From Gammaproteobacteria bacterium (GTDB lineage: Bacteria; Pseudomonadota; Gammaproteobacteria; Burkholderiales; Burkholderiaceae_C), in the NCBI GenBank assembly GCA_018828125.1, contig JAHJWB010000014.1:62001-126000 (forward strand): 64,000 nt of DNA. The letters run 5' to 3'. Each line of letters opens with the position of its first letter. Within the stretch, counting starts at the first letter, position 1. Position numbers and translations under genes: made by a program. Below are positions 7,967-16,908 of this stretch, one piece after another. The notes beneath the pieces were generated by a model. The model was not told the origin of the DNA, made no database searches, and was given only the letters and a program-made list of their open reading frames with translations.

Positions 7967-8698
7967 TCAGCAGGGGGCTTGCCCACCTGCGGAGCGGCAT
8001 ACCCCGCCCTGCCCCGGAAAGCGGCCTGGGCCCGCTCGCGGATAGGTGTTGCCCAAGTTGTCGGTGCAGCGAAAGTCGCCGCATTGCGTAAGCCGCGGCG
8101 CAGGCTGAGGGCGACCGACTTGTGGGAAGGGGTCAGGGTACAAGGGGCGGTGGCGTGCAGAGGGAACCACCACCACACGGGGTTGGTTGGCCCGTGCCTT
8201 CTCAACCTCGGCGTACCCTTGTGGACCCAGGCAATCGAGGTCCATTTGGCGCTGGGCGGCCTCTGCGCGCAGCTCTTGTTCGTACGTGGACCGCGCCACG
8301 CTGCTGGTCACGATATCCAGATTGCGCCGCGACCGCGCGCATTCGGCTGAGCGCGCATAGTCCTGCGGCTGGGAAGCGGCGGCTGCGGCCTGTGCAGCAC
8401 GGGCACGGTCGCGTTCGACATTGCGCAGCGTTTCTGCTTCAGCGGCGCTGGTCTCCGCTTGCAGGCGTTGTTGTTTGCGTTCCAACGCTTCGGCAGCCAG
8501 TTCTCGCTCCAGCTGGAGCTCTTCAGGAGACTTGCGCGGCTCGACCTCCCGGGCTGCCGCACCACCCGCGCAGGCCCCGTCTGTGTAGGTGACTTTACCG
8601 GTACGTGCATCTGTGCAACGCACCACCTGCGCATGCGCGCCTGCCAGCATCCAGGCGGCGCACAGTCCCAGGAAGATGTGGCGGAGGCGAAACATCAT
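7967..8698 (-). CDS. DUF4124-type exported protein
   Basis: A 243-aa protein with a signal peptide (about 1-23, ending in AGAHA) followed by the short cysteine-containing DUF4124 motif (VVRCTDARTGKVTYTD, then a second Cys), which is common in Burkholderiales envelope proteins. A long Ala/Glu/Arg-rich coiled-coil stretch (about 55-115) follows, then a Pro-rich tail with several cysteines. The role of DUF4124 is not known. The gene ends seven bases from the convergent epimerase gene. Confidence 0.75.
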   Translation of the reverse strand: MMFRLRHIFLGLCAAWMLAGAHAQVVRCTDARTGKVTYTDGACAGGAAAREVEPRKSPEELQLERELAAEALERKQQRLQAETSAAEAETLRNVERDRARAAQAAAAASQPQDYARSAECARSRRNLDIVTSSVARSTYEQELRAEAAQRQMDLDCLGPQGYAEVEKARANQPRVVVVPSARHRPLYPDPFPQVGRPQPAPRLTQCGDFRCTDNLGNTYPRAGPGRFPGQGGVCRSAGGQAPC

Positions 8699-8743
8699 GG
8701 CCTACAAGGCTGCAAGAGAGGCCCTACGAAGGTAGGGAGGGGC

Positions 8744-9250
8744 TCAAGGCTTTTCGCCGCTATTCTCAAACTGGCGTGATCGCCAGTCCTGTGGATGGGG
8801 GGTATAGCTGCCGGGGGCCAGGCGCCCTGGGCGTTGCTCGCGGTTGCGCCGGTCCTCTTCGGCACGACGGTCACGTTCTGCTTGCTCGCGGCGGGCTTGG
8901 TCGCGTGCGCGGTCACGGTTGGCTGCATCCCGCGCCTGCTGTTCGCGGCGGTCCCGATCGGCGCGGTCCCGCGCAAGGCGGTCGCGTTCTGCGCGGTCAC
9001 GGTCACGATCCCGGTGGTTGTCCCAGCGATCATCGCGATTGTCACGCCCGCCGTAGTACACGGCTGGCGGTGCCCGATACACCGGCGGGGACGAGTACAC
9101 CGGGGGTGCGCTGTAGATGTAGCCCGGCTGCTCATACACCTGATAGCTGGGTTGTTGTTGGTAATACGGATCGCCAGGCACCGTGGCGCAGCCGGTCAGC
9201 ACGGTGCCCAGTACCGTGGCAGAAATGATGCGGGCGATGTGGGTTTTCAT
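8744..9250 (-). CDS. Lipoprotein with Arg/Asp-rich charged repeat
   Basis: A 168-aa predicted lipoprotein: signal peptide with lipobox VLTGC (Cys at about 21), a Tyr/Pro-rich region (about 26-66), then about 75 residues almost wholly of Arg, Asp, Glu, Gln and Ala in short RDR/ERDRR-type units, and a short C-terminus. I recognise no enzymatic domain. The charged tract is likely to form an extended or helical spacer in the periplasm. Function unknown. Confidence 0.72.
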   Translation of the reverse strand: MKTHIARIISATVLGTVLTGCATVPGDPYYQQQPSYQVYEQPGYIYSAPPVYSSPPVYRAPPAVYYGGRDNRDDRWDNHRDRDRDRAERDRLARDRADRDRREQQARDAANRDRARDQARREQAERDRRAEEDRRNREQRPGRLAPGSYTPHPQDWRSRQFENSGEKP

Positions 9251-9439
9251 AGTGTTTCGACTCTGACAGGTTGGGTGCGTTCCACCCTGTAGGTAAAGCC
9301 CTTGAAAAGCACCCCGGCGGGGCCTTACAAATCTTTTCAGCGGTGGCGCAGGGCATCACCCCTTAGCGCTTGGAGGGGTGCTTTGGTTGACTTCCAGGAG
9401 GCACCCCTGCGTGCTGCGGCGCTAGTGAGACGTACCTAC

Positions 9440-9504
9440 AAATAGAATTATCAAATTTCATAGCTGCTAGCGCTTACAGGATAAGCGCTAGAGGCTGTTT
9501 TGAC
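9440..9504 (+). repeat. Hairpin repeat family A, copy 3
   Basis: Includes the left arm ATAGCTGCTAGCGCTT and right arm AAGCGCTAGAGG followed by a T-rich end and TTTTGACC. It lies downstream of cheV (minus strand) and upstream of the lipoprotein gene. Confidence 0.88.
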
Positions 9505-9529
9505 CCATATTCCTTTGTGCGGACAGCCC

Positions 9530-10489
9530 TTACTTGGGCAATACGCGCCGAATGGTTTCGGCCAGATCTTCGGCAACGAACTTGGCGACATAGCCATCTG
9601 CGCCAACGCTGCGCACATGGTCCTCGTTGGCAGAGCCCGACAGCGATGAGTGAATGACCACCGGCAAACCATGAAACCGCGCATCCTGCTTGATGTTGCG
9701 TGTCAGGGTAAACCCGTCCATCTCCGGCATTTCCAGATCGGTGAGCACCATGGCAACCCGGTCGAGCACGGTTTTGCCCTCGGCCGCAGCGCTTTTGGCG
9801 ATGGCATTGAGCCGGTCCCACGCCTCTTTGCCGGACTTGACCATTTCATAAGGGGCGGCGAGCACTTTGAGCTCTTGCTCAATGAGCGAGCGCGCCACAA
9901 ACGAATCGTCGGCCGCCAAAATGATGGTGCCGGGTTTGAGCTTGAGCTTGGCGCCCACCTTCTCTTCCGTGACTTCGTGGCCGTCCGATGGGGACACCAT
10001 CTGCAGGATGGCCTCCACATCCAGCACCTGTGCCAGCCGGGACTCGTCTGTATTGCCGTCCAGGCGGGCGATGCTGGTCACCAGCTTGCCTGCTGCGCCG
10101 CTGGTTTCGGCCGACAGCACCTGCTTCCAGTCCAGGCGGACGATGTCTTCCACCGACTCCACCGCAAACGCCTGGGTGGTGCGCGCGTATTCGGTCACCA
10201 GCATGATGTTCAGCCCCGTCTGTGGCTTGCAACCCACAATGGCGGGGAGGTCCAGCACCGGAATCACCTGACCGCGCAGGTTGACCACGCCGAGCGAGAA
10301 CTGCGTTGTGCCCGCAATTGGCGTAATGCTGGGCATGGCCACAATCTCGCGGATCTTGAAAACGTTGATGCCAAACAACTCGGATTTGCCCAGAGCGCTG
10401 TCGGTGCCCAGGCGAAACAGCAGCAGCTCGAACTTGTTGGTGCTGGTGAGGTTGGTCCGCTCGTCGATGTCTTGCTGCACTGCTTTCAT
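9530..10489 (-). CDS. cheV: Chemotaxis coupling protein CheV (CheW-receiver fusion)
   Basis: A 319-aa protein joining a CheW-like domain (about 15-165, with FGINVFKIREI and GVVNLRGQVIPVLDL) to a C-terminal receiver domain (about 185-315, with aspartate in VLTDLEMPEMDG). CheV links chemoreceptors to the CheA kinase, and its receiver allows adaptation by phosphorylation. ATG 10489 was preferred because it starts right before the CheW domain; a longer frame extends upstream without family similarity. The gene is away from a chemotaxis cluster but a chemoreceptor lies about 14 kb away. Confidence 0.93.
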   Translation of the reverse strand: MKAVQQDIDERTNLTSTNKFELLLFRLGTDSALGKSELFGINVFKIREIVAMPSITPIAGTTQFSLGVVNLRGQVIPVLDLPAIVGCKPQTGLNIMLVTEYARTTQAFAVESVEDIVRLDWKQVLSAETSGAAGKLVTSIARLDGNTDESRLAQVLDVEAILQMVSPSDGHEVTEEKVGAKLKLKPGTIILAADDSFVARSLIEQELKVLAAPYEMVKSGKEAWDRLNAIAKSAAAEGKTVLDRVAMVLTDLEMPEMDGFTLTRNIKQDARFHGLPVVIHSSLSGSANEDHVRSVGADGYVAKFVAEDLAETIRRVLPK

Positions 10490-10705
10490 GATGGGTCCTT
10501 CGCGCAAAAGATACGCGCGTTTACAAATTCTAGGATCAGAACGCAGTGTGTAGTGGGGTAAATCTTCAGGCAATACCCGAATAGTGCGCCGCAGCATGGC
10601 GCCGTCGCGGCGCGAATACACACCGCGCTGCTTTTAACCCCATCCGTGGTGGCCTGACATATTCAGGCAATTGCCGCCACGTGAATTCCCTCCAGAAGCG
10701 CCGGG

Positions 10706-11575
10706 TCAGGCCACGCTGCTGCTTTGGGGTGGTGCTGCGGGCGTTTGCATGCCTGCCCCCAAAAGGCCCAATATTTCCAGCATGGGTGCGTCCGATGCAT
10801 CGCAGGCCAGACCCAGGTGCCGCTCAAAAGCCAGTGCGCCGTCCAGTGGCCGGATGACCGCATGGCGGGCATAGGCCGCATGGGATTGCGGCACCACGGC
10901 CAAGCCCATGCCACTGTCGACCATGTGCAGCAACATCCCTTCGCGTTCGGCGCTGGCGCACACCTCCAGGGCGATGCCGCGCTCAGCCAGCAGCCTGATG
11001 AAGGATTGGTGCAAGGGGCAATGGGGCCACTCGATGAGGGGCAGGCCTTTGAGGTCGGCCAATCCAAAACGCTTCTTGAACCGCAGCGGGTGCTGTTCGG
11101 GCACCAGCATCACATAGGGCTCGCGCCACAGCGACACAAAGGTGTCGCCCGAGGGCCTGCAGTGCTCGGCCACCAAGCGCAGCCGGGCATCTTCGGCGTT
11201 GGCCGTCAGCCGAACCATGGCATGGGGCCAGTGCTGCTGCAACTGGGCAAACAGCGGTGCGGCGGCGGCCACCAGCAGGTCATCCTGCAGAAAAACGCCC
11301 AGCGTCTCGCGCGGGGCATCCCGAAAATCCCGCACCATGGCGCTGGACTGCGCAAGCAGGCTGCATGCGCGCGGATACAGCCGGTGGGCAGCCGGCGTAG
11401 GGGTCAGGCCTTGGCGGCTGCGTTCGAACAATACGGTGTTCAGTGCGTCTTCAAGCCCTTTGATCGCCATGCTGATGGAGGGCTGTGCCACAAAACACCT
11501 GCGCGCAGCCGCGGTGACCGAACGTTCTTCGTAAGCGGCCACAAAGTAGCCCAAGGCGCGCAGATCAAACAACAT
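10706..11575 (-). CDS. LysR-family transcriptional regulator
   Basis: A 289-aa LysR-type regulator. The N-terminal winged helix-turn-helix (about 1-65) has the family pattern SVTAAARRCFVAQPSISMAI, followed by a substrate-binding-like effector domain with PEQHPLRFK and GMGLAVVPQ segments. The upstream neighbour is a SnoaL-like gene on the same strand and there is no divergent gene, so the target is not apparent. The effector is unknown. Confidence 0.88.
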   Translation of the reverse strand: MLFDLRALGYFVAAYEERSVTAAARRCFVAQPSISMAIKGLEDALNTVLFERSRQGLTPTPAAHRLYPRACSLLAQSSAMVRDFRDAPRETLGVFLQDDLLVAAAAPLFAQLQQHWPHAMVRLTANAEDARLRLVAEHCRPSGDTFVSLWREPYVMLVPEQHPLRFKKRFGLADLKGLPLIEWPHCPLHQSFIRLLAERGIALEVCASAEREGMLLHMVDSGMGLAVVPQSHAAYARHAVIRPLDGALAFERHLGLACDASDAPMLEILGLLGAGMQTPAAPPQSSSVA

Positions 11576-11689
11576 GGGATGCCAAGGGTACCGGTTTTGT
11601 GGAGCGGTGCCCGCAGCACGGATGGCGTCTTATCCCGCAGGGCGCAGCATTGCCAGCGAAAGGAGGCGCCCGCCGAGCCGCGGGGTGTT

Positions 11690-12112
11690 TCATGTGATGG
11701 TAGTCACGGTCTCGCGGAAGTAGTCGATCTGGTCCCCCTGGGAGTGGCTCACGATCCAGGTCAGGCTTTCCACTTCGCGCTGTTGTACCGCATAAAAGAA
11801 GCGCTGCTGAAACTGCGTCAGCACCCAGTCATTGCCCAGCGGCTGGCTTTGGGTGTGCAGGATCTGCGTGCCCCGCGGAAACACCTCGGTCGCCAGGCGC
11901 TGCAACACAGTGACCAGCTCCTCTTTGCTAGTGGCCACCTGCCAACGGGTGTCCGCGTCGTCTCGATAATGGTCAATGCGGAAATCCAGGTCGTCGGCCA
12001 CGCGGCCCAGCAGTGCAGGGACATCGCCTTGGGCAAAGGCGGCCAGAACGTGATCGATGGGGTAAGTGCCCGTGGCGGGGTTGGCGGCAAGGGTGGCGGG
12101 GGTGGGGGGCAT
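11690..12112 (-). CDS. SnoaL/NTF2-like small protein
   Basis: A 140-aa protein with the alpha+beta pattern of the NTF2/SnoaL cone fold: a helical opening (PIDHVLAAFAQGDVPALLGRVADDLDFRI) and a strand-rich C-terminal half ending in DYFRETV. ATG 12112 was chosen over the longer frame. Such proteins are isomerases, hydrolases or ligand carriers, and the sequence does not tell which. It lies downstream of a LysR gene on the same strand, 134 bases away. Confidence 0.65.
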   Translation of the reverse strand: MPPTPATLAANPATGTYPIDHVLAAFAQGDVPALLGRVADDLDFRIDHYRDDADTRWQVATSKEELVTVLQRLATEVFPRGTQILHTQSQPLGNDWVLTQFQQRFFYAVQQREVESLTWIVSHSQGDQIDYFRETVTTIT

Positions 12113-12246
12113 TGCAGTCTCCAGTCGGTGCTTTGAGTGAACGGAAGCCGCGACTTTACGCAGCGCACCGTGCCAGCACAACGATGGAATTTGTGGCCCG
12201 CGCCGATAAAAAATTGATGGGTTGCAGGTCCCGTGTGTCGGCCTGA

Positions 12247-13149
12247 TCAGTCAGAAATGCCAGGCACTTGCCTTAAGTAGTCGTGCAGTGCCGCAATGGC
12301 TTGCCGCACCTTGGCCGGCTGGGCGTCTCGCTGCGGGGTGACGGCCCAGATGTCGAGCGTGCCAAACGACCAATCTGGCAGCAAACGCACCAGCCGCCTC
12401 GATTCCAGCGCGTCGTGCGCGTCCATGCTGCCCACCAGCGCCAAGCCCAGACCGGCCTCGCACATCTCCTGGATCGACAGCTGGTTGTTGCTGGCAATGC
12501 GCGGCTCTACCCGCAGTGACCGGGGCTCACCCACGGGGCTTCGCAGATCGATGACCAACCCCCCGCCCTCGCGCGCAAAACCCAGCCAGCTGTGGGTCAG
12601 CAACGCATCCGGGTCGCGGGGGGCGCCATGCGCGGCCACCCAGTCGGGCGACGCTGCGAGCACCCACTGCATGCCACACAAGCGCCGGGCGGCCCAGGTG
12701 GAGTCCGCAAGCCGCCCAAAACGCACGGCCAGGTCAATGCGGGCGTTGATGAGGTCGATGGGAGAGTCGTCCACCAACAGTCTTAAACGCAGCGCGGGGT
12801 GGGCCGCCAGCAAATGGCCGAGGGCGGGCGCGATATGGCGCGCAAAGCCCACGGTGGCGGACAACCGCAACTCGCCGCTGGGCGCATCGCGCGACGCGGC
12901 CAGCTCGGCCCGCGCCTGGTCGGCTGCCGTACACATCGCGGCGCATCGTGCGTGGTAGCGCTGGCCCGCCTCGGTCAGCGCGAGCTTGCGGGTAGAGCGG
13001 TGCAGCAGTGTGACGCCCCCGTCACTTTCGAGCTTGCGCACTTGCTGGCTTACAGCCGAGGTGCTCATGCCCAGGGAGCGCGCGGCGCCGCTCATTGAGC
13101 CGTGCTGCACCACGGCGGCAAACACGGCCATGCGTTTGAGGTCTTCCAT
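12247..13149 (-). CDS. LysR-family transcriptional regulator, divergent from NAD(P)-binding gene
   Basis: A 300-aa LysR-type regulator with HTH MSGAARSLGMSTSAVSQQVR (about 17-36) and an effector domain. The ATG at 13149 starts at MEDLKRM, the usual first residues of this class, and is preferred to the TTG at 13167. It is divergent from the NAD(P)-binding protein gene with 270 bases between them, the usual layout for a regulator and its target, so control of that gene is likely though not shown. Confidence 0.88.
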   Translation of the reverse strand: MEDLKRMAVFAAVVQHGSMSGAARSLGMSTSAVSQQVRKLESDGGVTLLHRSTRKLALTEAGQRYHARCAAMCTAADQARAELAASRDAPSGELRLSATVGFARHIAPALGHLLAAHPALRLRLLVDDSPIDLINARIDLAVRFGRLADSTWAARRLCGMQWVLAASPDWVAAHGAPRDPDALLTHSWLGFAREGGGLVIDLRSPVGEPRSLRVEPRIASNNQLSIQEMCEAGLGLALVGSMDAHDALESRRLVRLLPDWSFGTLDIWAVTPQRDAQPAKVRQAIAALHDYLRQVPGISD

Positions 13150-13341
13150 ATCAGGTCTTCTTTTCAATGCCCACTGGGCTGTTGTCCGTCCCCAGGCCTT
13201 GGAACTAGCGCGACCAAGGCCAGTGCCCCCGCGCTAGGGCCGACAAGCCGCTTGTGCGGCGCTTCGTTTTTGTGCGTTGGGGGAGGGGTAACGTGACTCA
13301 AAGGGGTGATTCATTTATTGTTAAGTTGAGCTTCAAAGAGA

Positions 13342-13359
13342 AGGCGGTTTTAGCCGCCT
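13342..13359. promoter_or_regulatory. Perfect inverted repeat in divergent intergenic region
   Basis: Two six-base arms, AGGCGG and CCGCCT, separated by six bases, about 60 bases upstream of the NAD(P)-binding gene and within the region between it and the LysR gene. It could be a protein-binding site or an RNA hairpin. No T-tract follows, so it is not a typical terminator. Confidence 0.35.
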
Positions 13360-13419
13360 ACTGCTGGCTTTGACAAGCTCCTATTCTCACGGCATCGCAA
13401 CTTTGTACCAAGGACTCGT

Positions 13420-14061
13420 ATGAATATCGCCCTGATTGGCGCCACTGGCTTTGTCGGCTCGGCCGTGCTGAATGAATTGCTGCAACGCGGCCACCGCGTG
13501 ACCGTGCTGGCCCGCAACCCCGCCAAGCTCGACGCCCGTGAAGGCCTGACGGTGGCGGTGGCCGACGCGCAAGACGCCGCCCAGGTCGCCGGGGCCGCTC
13601 TGGGCCACGATGCCGTGGTGAGCGCCTACAACCCGGGCTGGGAGAACCCCAACATCCACGACGAATTCCTGAAAGGCACGCGCGCCATCATGGACGGCAC
13701 CAAAGCGGCTGGCGTGCGCCGCTTTTTATTGGTGGGTGGCGCAGGCAGCCTGTTTGTGGCGCCCGGCGTGCAGTTGGTGGACACGCCCCAGTTCCCCGCC
13801 GAATGGAAGCAGGGCGCCCTGGCCGCCCGCGAGGCGTTGAACTGGATCCGCACCGAAAGCACGCTGGACTGGACCTTCCTCTCACCCCCCATCCTGCTGC
13901 AACCCGGCGAACGCACGGGCCAGTACCGCCTGGGCGACGAAGCGCCGTTGATGAACGGCGAACAGCCTGGCAGCATCAGCGTGGCCGACCTGGCCGTGGC
14001 CATTGCCGACGAGTTGGAAACGCCACGCCATGTGCAAAAGCGGTTTACGGTAGCGAACTGA
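13420..14061 (+). CDS. NAD(P)H-binding oxidoreductase (COG2910/YwnB-like)
   Basis: A 213-aa protein with an N-terminal Rossmann motif (IALIGATGFVGSAV) and the compact layout of the NmrA-like NAD(P)H-binding family, matching the length of YwnB-type putative NADH-flavin reductases. An AAGGACT ribosome site precedes the ATG. The divergent LysR gene probably controls it. Substrate unknown; a stress or quinone-related reductase is a common proposal for this family. Confidence 0.85.
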   Translation: MNIALIGATGFVGSAVLNELLQRGHRVTVLARNPAKLDAREGLTVAVADAQDAAQVAGAALGHDAVVSAYNPGWENPNIHDEFLKGTRAIMDGTKAAGVRRFLLVGGAGSLFVAPGVQLVDTPQFPAEWKQGALAAREALNWIRTESTLDWTFLSPPILLQPGERTGQYRLGDEAPLMNGEQPGSISVADLAVAIADELETPRHVQKRFTVAN

Positions 14062-14112
14062 GTTTTGCGGCCTCGATGGGCTCCGTCTGGAGGACGTTGC
14101 CCTTTCCTATAT

Positions 14113-14805
14113 TTAGACCATTAATGCCAGACCAATCAGCGTGTGGCCCAGCACGACAGGCCACAGCGTGTTCCATTGGAAGAACCATTTGCACAGCACT
14201 AGGTGAAGACAAAACGCAGCGATCATGATGTGCCTGCCGTGTTCCCAATGTGCGAGCGCAAAAATGGCCGATGCGATGAGCATGAAGTGCAGCTTGGAGG
14301 GTTTGCTGCGTGCGTTCGCATACCAAAGCCATGGCAACCCGATGAAGAAAATGCTTTCAACCAGGCCTGCACTGACGGCGGCGTAGATTTGAAGTGCCGT
14401 ACCTGCCACACCTTGCAGGAAGAATTGAGCCAACTGGAAATTGCCGGGCGATGGGCCGAGCACCCGCCACGACAAGTTACGCACCACGATAAAAACCAAT
14501 CCGGCGATGACAAATATCAGGAGGCCCTGCAATGCAAGCGGCCAGAGGTTCTTGCCGGGTGAAGCAAGCCCATAGTGTTCTGGATACAGCGCCCCTTTGT
14601 GCGCAAGCAATGCAATCAAGGCAACGGGAAGTACGATCCATTGAACCCCGTCAAGCATCCAGAAGAACAGGGCGCTCCCCTGTCCCATAGCGGAAAGGTA
14701 GATACCGTTGAACTGCCAAACGGCAAATACTGCAAGCAGAATCCATCCAACAAGTATCTGTTGGTCGCTGCTGAGGGAAATCGGATGTTTTAGCGTGGCG
14801 CGCAT
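14113..14805 (-). CDS. CPBP-like multi-pass membrane protein with divergent motifs
   Basis: A 230-aa integral membrane protein with about six to seven hydrophobic helices. The C-terminal half resembles CPBP-family intramembrane proteases: a helix with a glutamate (GLVESIFFIGLPWLWY), then FALAHWEHG (the FxxxH motif) and WPVVLGHTLIGLAL. The canonical EExxxR signature is not intact (only one Glu, no matching Arg), so protease activity is doubtful. ATG 14805 was chosen; a TTG at 14817 is possible. It is convergent with the NAD(P)-binding gene. Function unknown. Confidence 0.6.
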   Translation of the reverse strand: MRATLKHPISLSSDQQILVGWILLAVFAVWQFNGIYLSAMGQGSALFFWMLDGVQWIVLPVALIALLAHKGALYPEHYGLASPGKNLWPLALQGLLIFVIAGLVFIVVRNLSWRVLGPSPGNFQLAQFFLQGVAGTALQIYAAVSAGLVESIFFIGLPWLWYANARSKPSKLHFMLIASAIFALAHWEHGRHIMIAAFCLHLVLCKWFFQWNTLWPVVLGHTLIGLALMV

Positions 14806-14993
14806 GGGCGTGTCCAAAGTTGAAGGCGGGGCTCCGTCAAGCTTTGGCGAGCCAGTCGCGTTGGCGAGAAAAACCGGGAAGGCCTATCTTCCCGAAGAGT
14901 GACCAACCCCGCAGCCTAGCAACGTATTTGGGCGTGAAATAGTCCACAACCCGGCCCCCGCATTGAATCAACCGATCCGTTTTCGGCGAATCT

Positions 14994-16274
14994 TCACCCC
15001 ACAAACCAACGCATCGGCACCAGCACGATGGACGGGAACAGCACCATCAGGAACATCATCGCGAACTGCGCGCCCATGAAGGGAAGCACGCCGCGCGTGA
15101 CTTCGTCCATGCGCATCTTTCCAACCCCCGCCACGACGTTCAGCACCGTGCCCACCGGCGGCGTGATCAAGCCGATGGCGTTGTTCATGATGAACAGCAC
15201 GCCGAAGTAAACCGGGTCGATGCCTGCGGCCTTGACGACAGGCATGAGCATGGGGGCCAGGATCAAGATGGTGGGGGTCATGTCCATGGCGGTGCCCACG
15301 GCCATCACCAGCAGCATGATGGCCATCATCAGCAGGATGGGGTTGTTCATGAAAGGCTTGAGCAGTTCCACCAGTTGGCGGGGTATGTCGGCCACGGTGA
15401 TCAGCCAGGCGCTGACCATGGCGGCAGCCACCAGAAACATGATGATGGCCGTGGTCTTGGCAGCGTTTACAAACACGGCGGTCAACTGGCGCCAGTGCAG
15501 TTCGCGGTACACCACCGTGGCGACGAAAAGCGCGTAGACGGCGGCAACGGCCGCGGCCTCTGTGGGCGTGAACACACCCATCTTCAACCCCACAATCACG
15601 ATCACCGGCAAAAACAGCGCCCAGGTGGATTCCTTCAGCGCCTGCCACTTTTCGGCTGTGGACGCGCGCTTTGGCGGCTTGATGTTCTCGCGTTGCGACA
15701 CCCAGTACCAAGCTGCGGCAATCGACAGCCCCATCAACAACCCCGGCACGATGCCCGCCAGAAACAGCTTGCTGATCGACACATTGGCCGCCACGCCAAA
15801 CACCACAAAACCAATCGACGGCGGAATGACGGGTGCAATGATGCCCGCCGACGCAATCAGCCCCCCGGCACGCGCCTTGTCGTGGCCCGCCTTCACCATC
15901 ATGGGCAGCAGCAATGCGGCCAAAGCGGCGGTGTCGGCCACGGCGGAGCCCGACAGCGCCGCCAGCATGCACGCCGCCAGAATGGCCACAAAACCCAGCC
16001 CGCCCCGCTTGTGCCCCACCAGCGTGAGGGCTAGCTTGACGATGCGCTGCGACAGCCCGCCCGCGTTCATGATCTCGCCCGCCAGCATGAAGAAGGGCAC
16101 GGCCAGCAGCGGGAACGAGTCCGCACCGTTGATGACGTTCTGCGCGAGGATCTGCGCGTCGAACAGGTCCAGGTGCCACATCAGCGCCACGCCGGAGACC
16201 AGCAGGGCGTAGGCTATGGGCACGCCAATGGCCATCGCAGCCAACAGAGCGCCGAGAAAGATGAAAATGGTCAT
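14994..16274 (-). CDS. TRAP transporter large permease (DctM type)
   Basis: A 426-aa permease of about twelve membrane helices, the subunit that moves substrate and couples to Na+ in tripartite ATP-independent periplasmic (TRAP) transporters. DctM-family segments are seen, for example ALSGSAVADTAALAALLLP and IIAPVIPPSIGF. It is the last gene of a minus-strand operon: dctP-type, dehydratase, FAH-family, dctQ-type, dctM-type, with 21 bases to the dctQ stop. The cargo is probably the sugar acid handled by the two enzymes of the operon. Confidence 0.94.
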   Translation of the reverse strand: MTIFIFLGALLAAMAIGVPIAYALLVSGVALMWHLDLFDAQILAQNVINGADSFPLLAVPFFMLAGEIMNAGGLSQRIVKLALTLVGHKRGGLGFVAILAACMLAALSGSAVADTAALAALLLPMMVKAGHDKARAGGLIASAGIIAPVIPPSIGFVVFGVAANVSISKLFLAGIVPGLLMGLSIAAAWYWVSQRENIKPPKRASTAEKWQALKESTWALFLPVIVIVGLKMGVFTPTEAAAVAAVYALFVATVVYRELHWRQLTAVFVNAAKTTAIIMFLVAAAMVSAWLITVADIPRQLVELLKPFMNNPILLMMAIMLLVMAVGTAMDMTPTILILAPMLMPVVKAAGIDPVYFGVLFIMNNAIGLITPPVGTVLNVVAGVGKMRMDEVTRGVLPFMGAQFAMMFLMVLFPSIVLVPMRWFVG

Positions 16275-16295
16275 GAGGGTCTCTCCGGGTCGTGC

Positions 16296-16865
16296 TCAAG
16301 GGGTGGGCGGCTTGGGTGCGGCGGCGCCGTCCAGTTGCATGTCGGCAAGGGTGGCCACGTCCTCTGACCCCGAAGCCCGTACCAACTGGTCGTCTGGCAC
16401 CTGCCCCGACAACAGCCGCCACAGGTTGAGCAACAGCAACAGGCCCGATGCCATGGCAAACACCACCCCGGACGCATAGAAGATCGCCACCGAAGCGCCG
16501 GTGACCGGCGCTTCCACATCCCAGTTAATGCGGGCCTGCGACAGCGCTCCGCTGAACAGGAGCCAGGTGCAAAACAGCATGAGCCCGTGGCTGATGACCA
16601 GGCATATCCGTTGCGCAACGGGTGGGAGCTTCGTCAGAACCAGATCGGTGCCCAGGTGTCCGTGCTCCTTCACCGCCACGATGGCGCCCAGAAAGGTGAT
16701 CCACACAAACAGCCAGCGCGACACTTCTTCGCTGACCGCGATGCCGGAGTTGAAGGCGTAGCGCAGCACCACGTTGCCGAACACCATCACCACCATCACG
16801 GCCAGCGCCAGCGCGATGAGGACGTTGATCCACCGGCAGCACCGGTCTATGAAGGCGTTCAGCAT
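16296..16865 (-). CDS. TRAP transporter small permease (DctQ type)
   Basis: A 189-aa protein with four hydrophobic helices and the family segment SEEVSRWLFVWITFLGA, which marks DctQ subunits. It partners with the downstream DctM protein. The ATG at 16865 was chosen because the first helix follows directly. The Pro/Ala-rich C-terminal tail is cytoplasmic by expectation. Confidence 0.92.
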   Translation of the reverse strand: MLNAFIDRCCRWINVLIALALAVMVVMVFGNVVLRYAFNSGIAVSEEVSRWLFVWITFLGAIVAVKEHGHLGTDLVLTKLPPVAQRICLVISHGLMLFCTWLLFSGALSQARINWDVEAPVTGASVAIFYASGVVFAMASGLLLLLNLWRLLSGQVPDDQLVRASGSEDVATLADMQLDGAAAPKPPTP

Positions 16866-16908
16866 GATGAAGTACTCCTGATCTGCGGACGGGGGTGGCC
16901 GGCTGTGT

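Noticed and set aside
10724-12136. 470-codon plus-strand frame opposite the LysR and SnoaL-like genes
   Set aside because: No family pattern, and it spans two minus-strand genes and their spacer.
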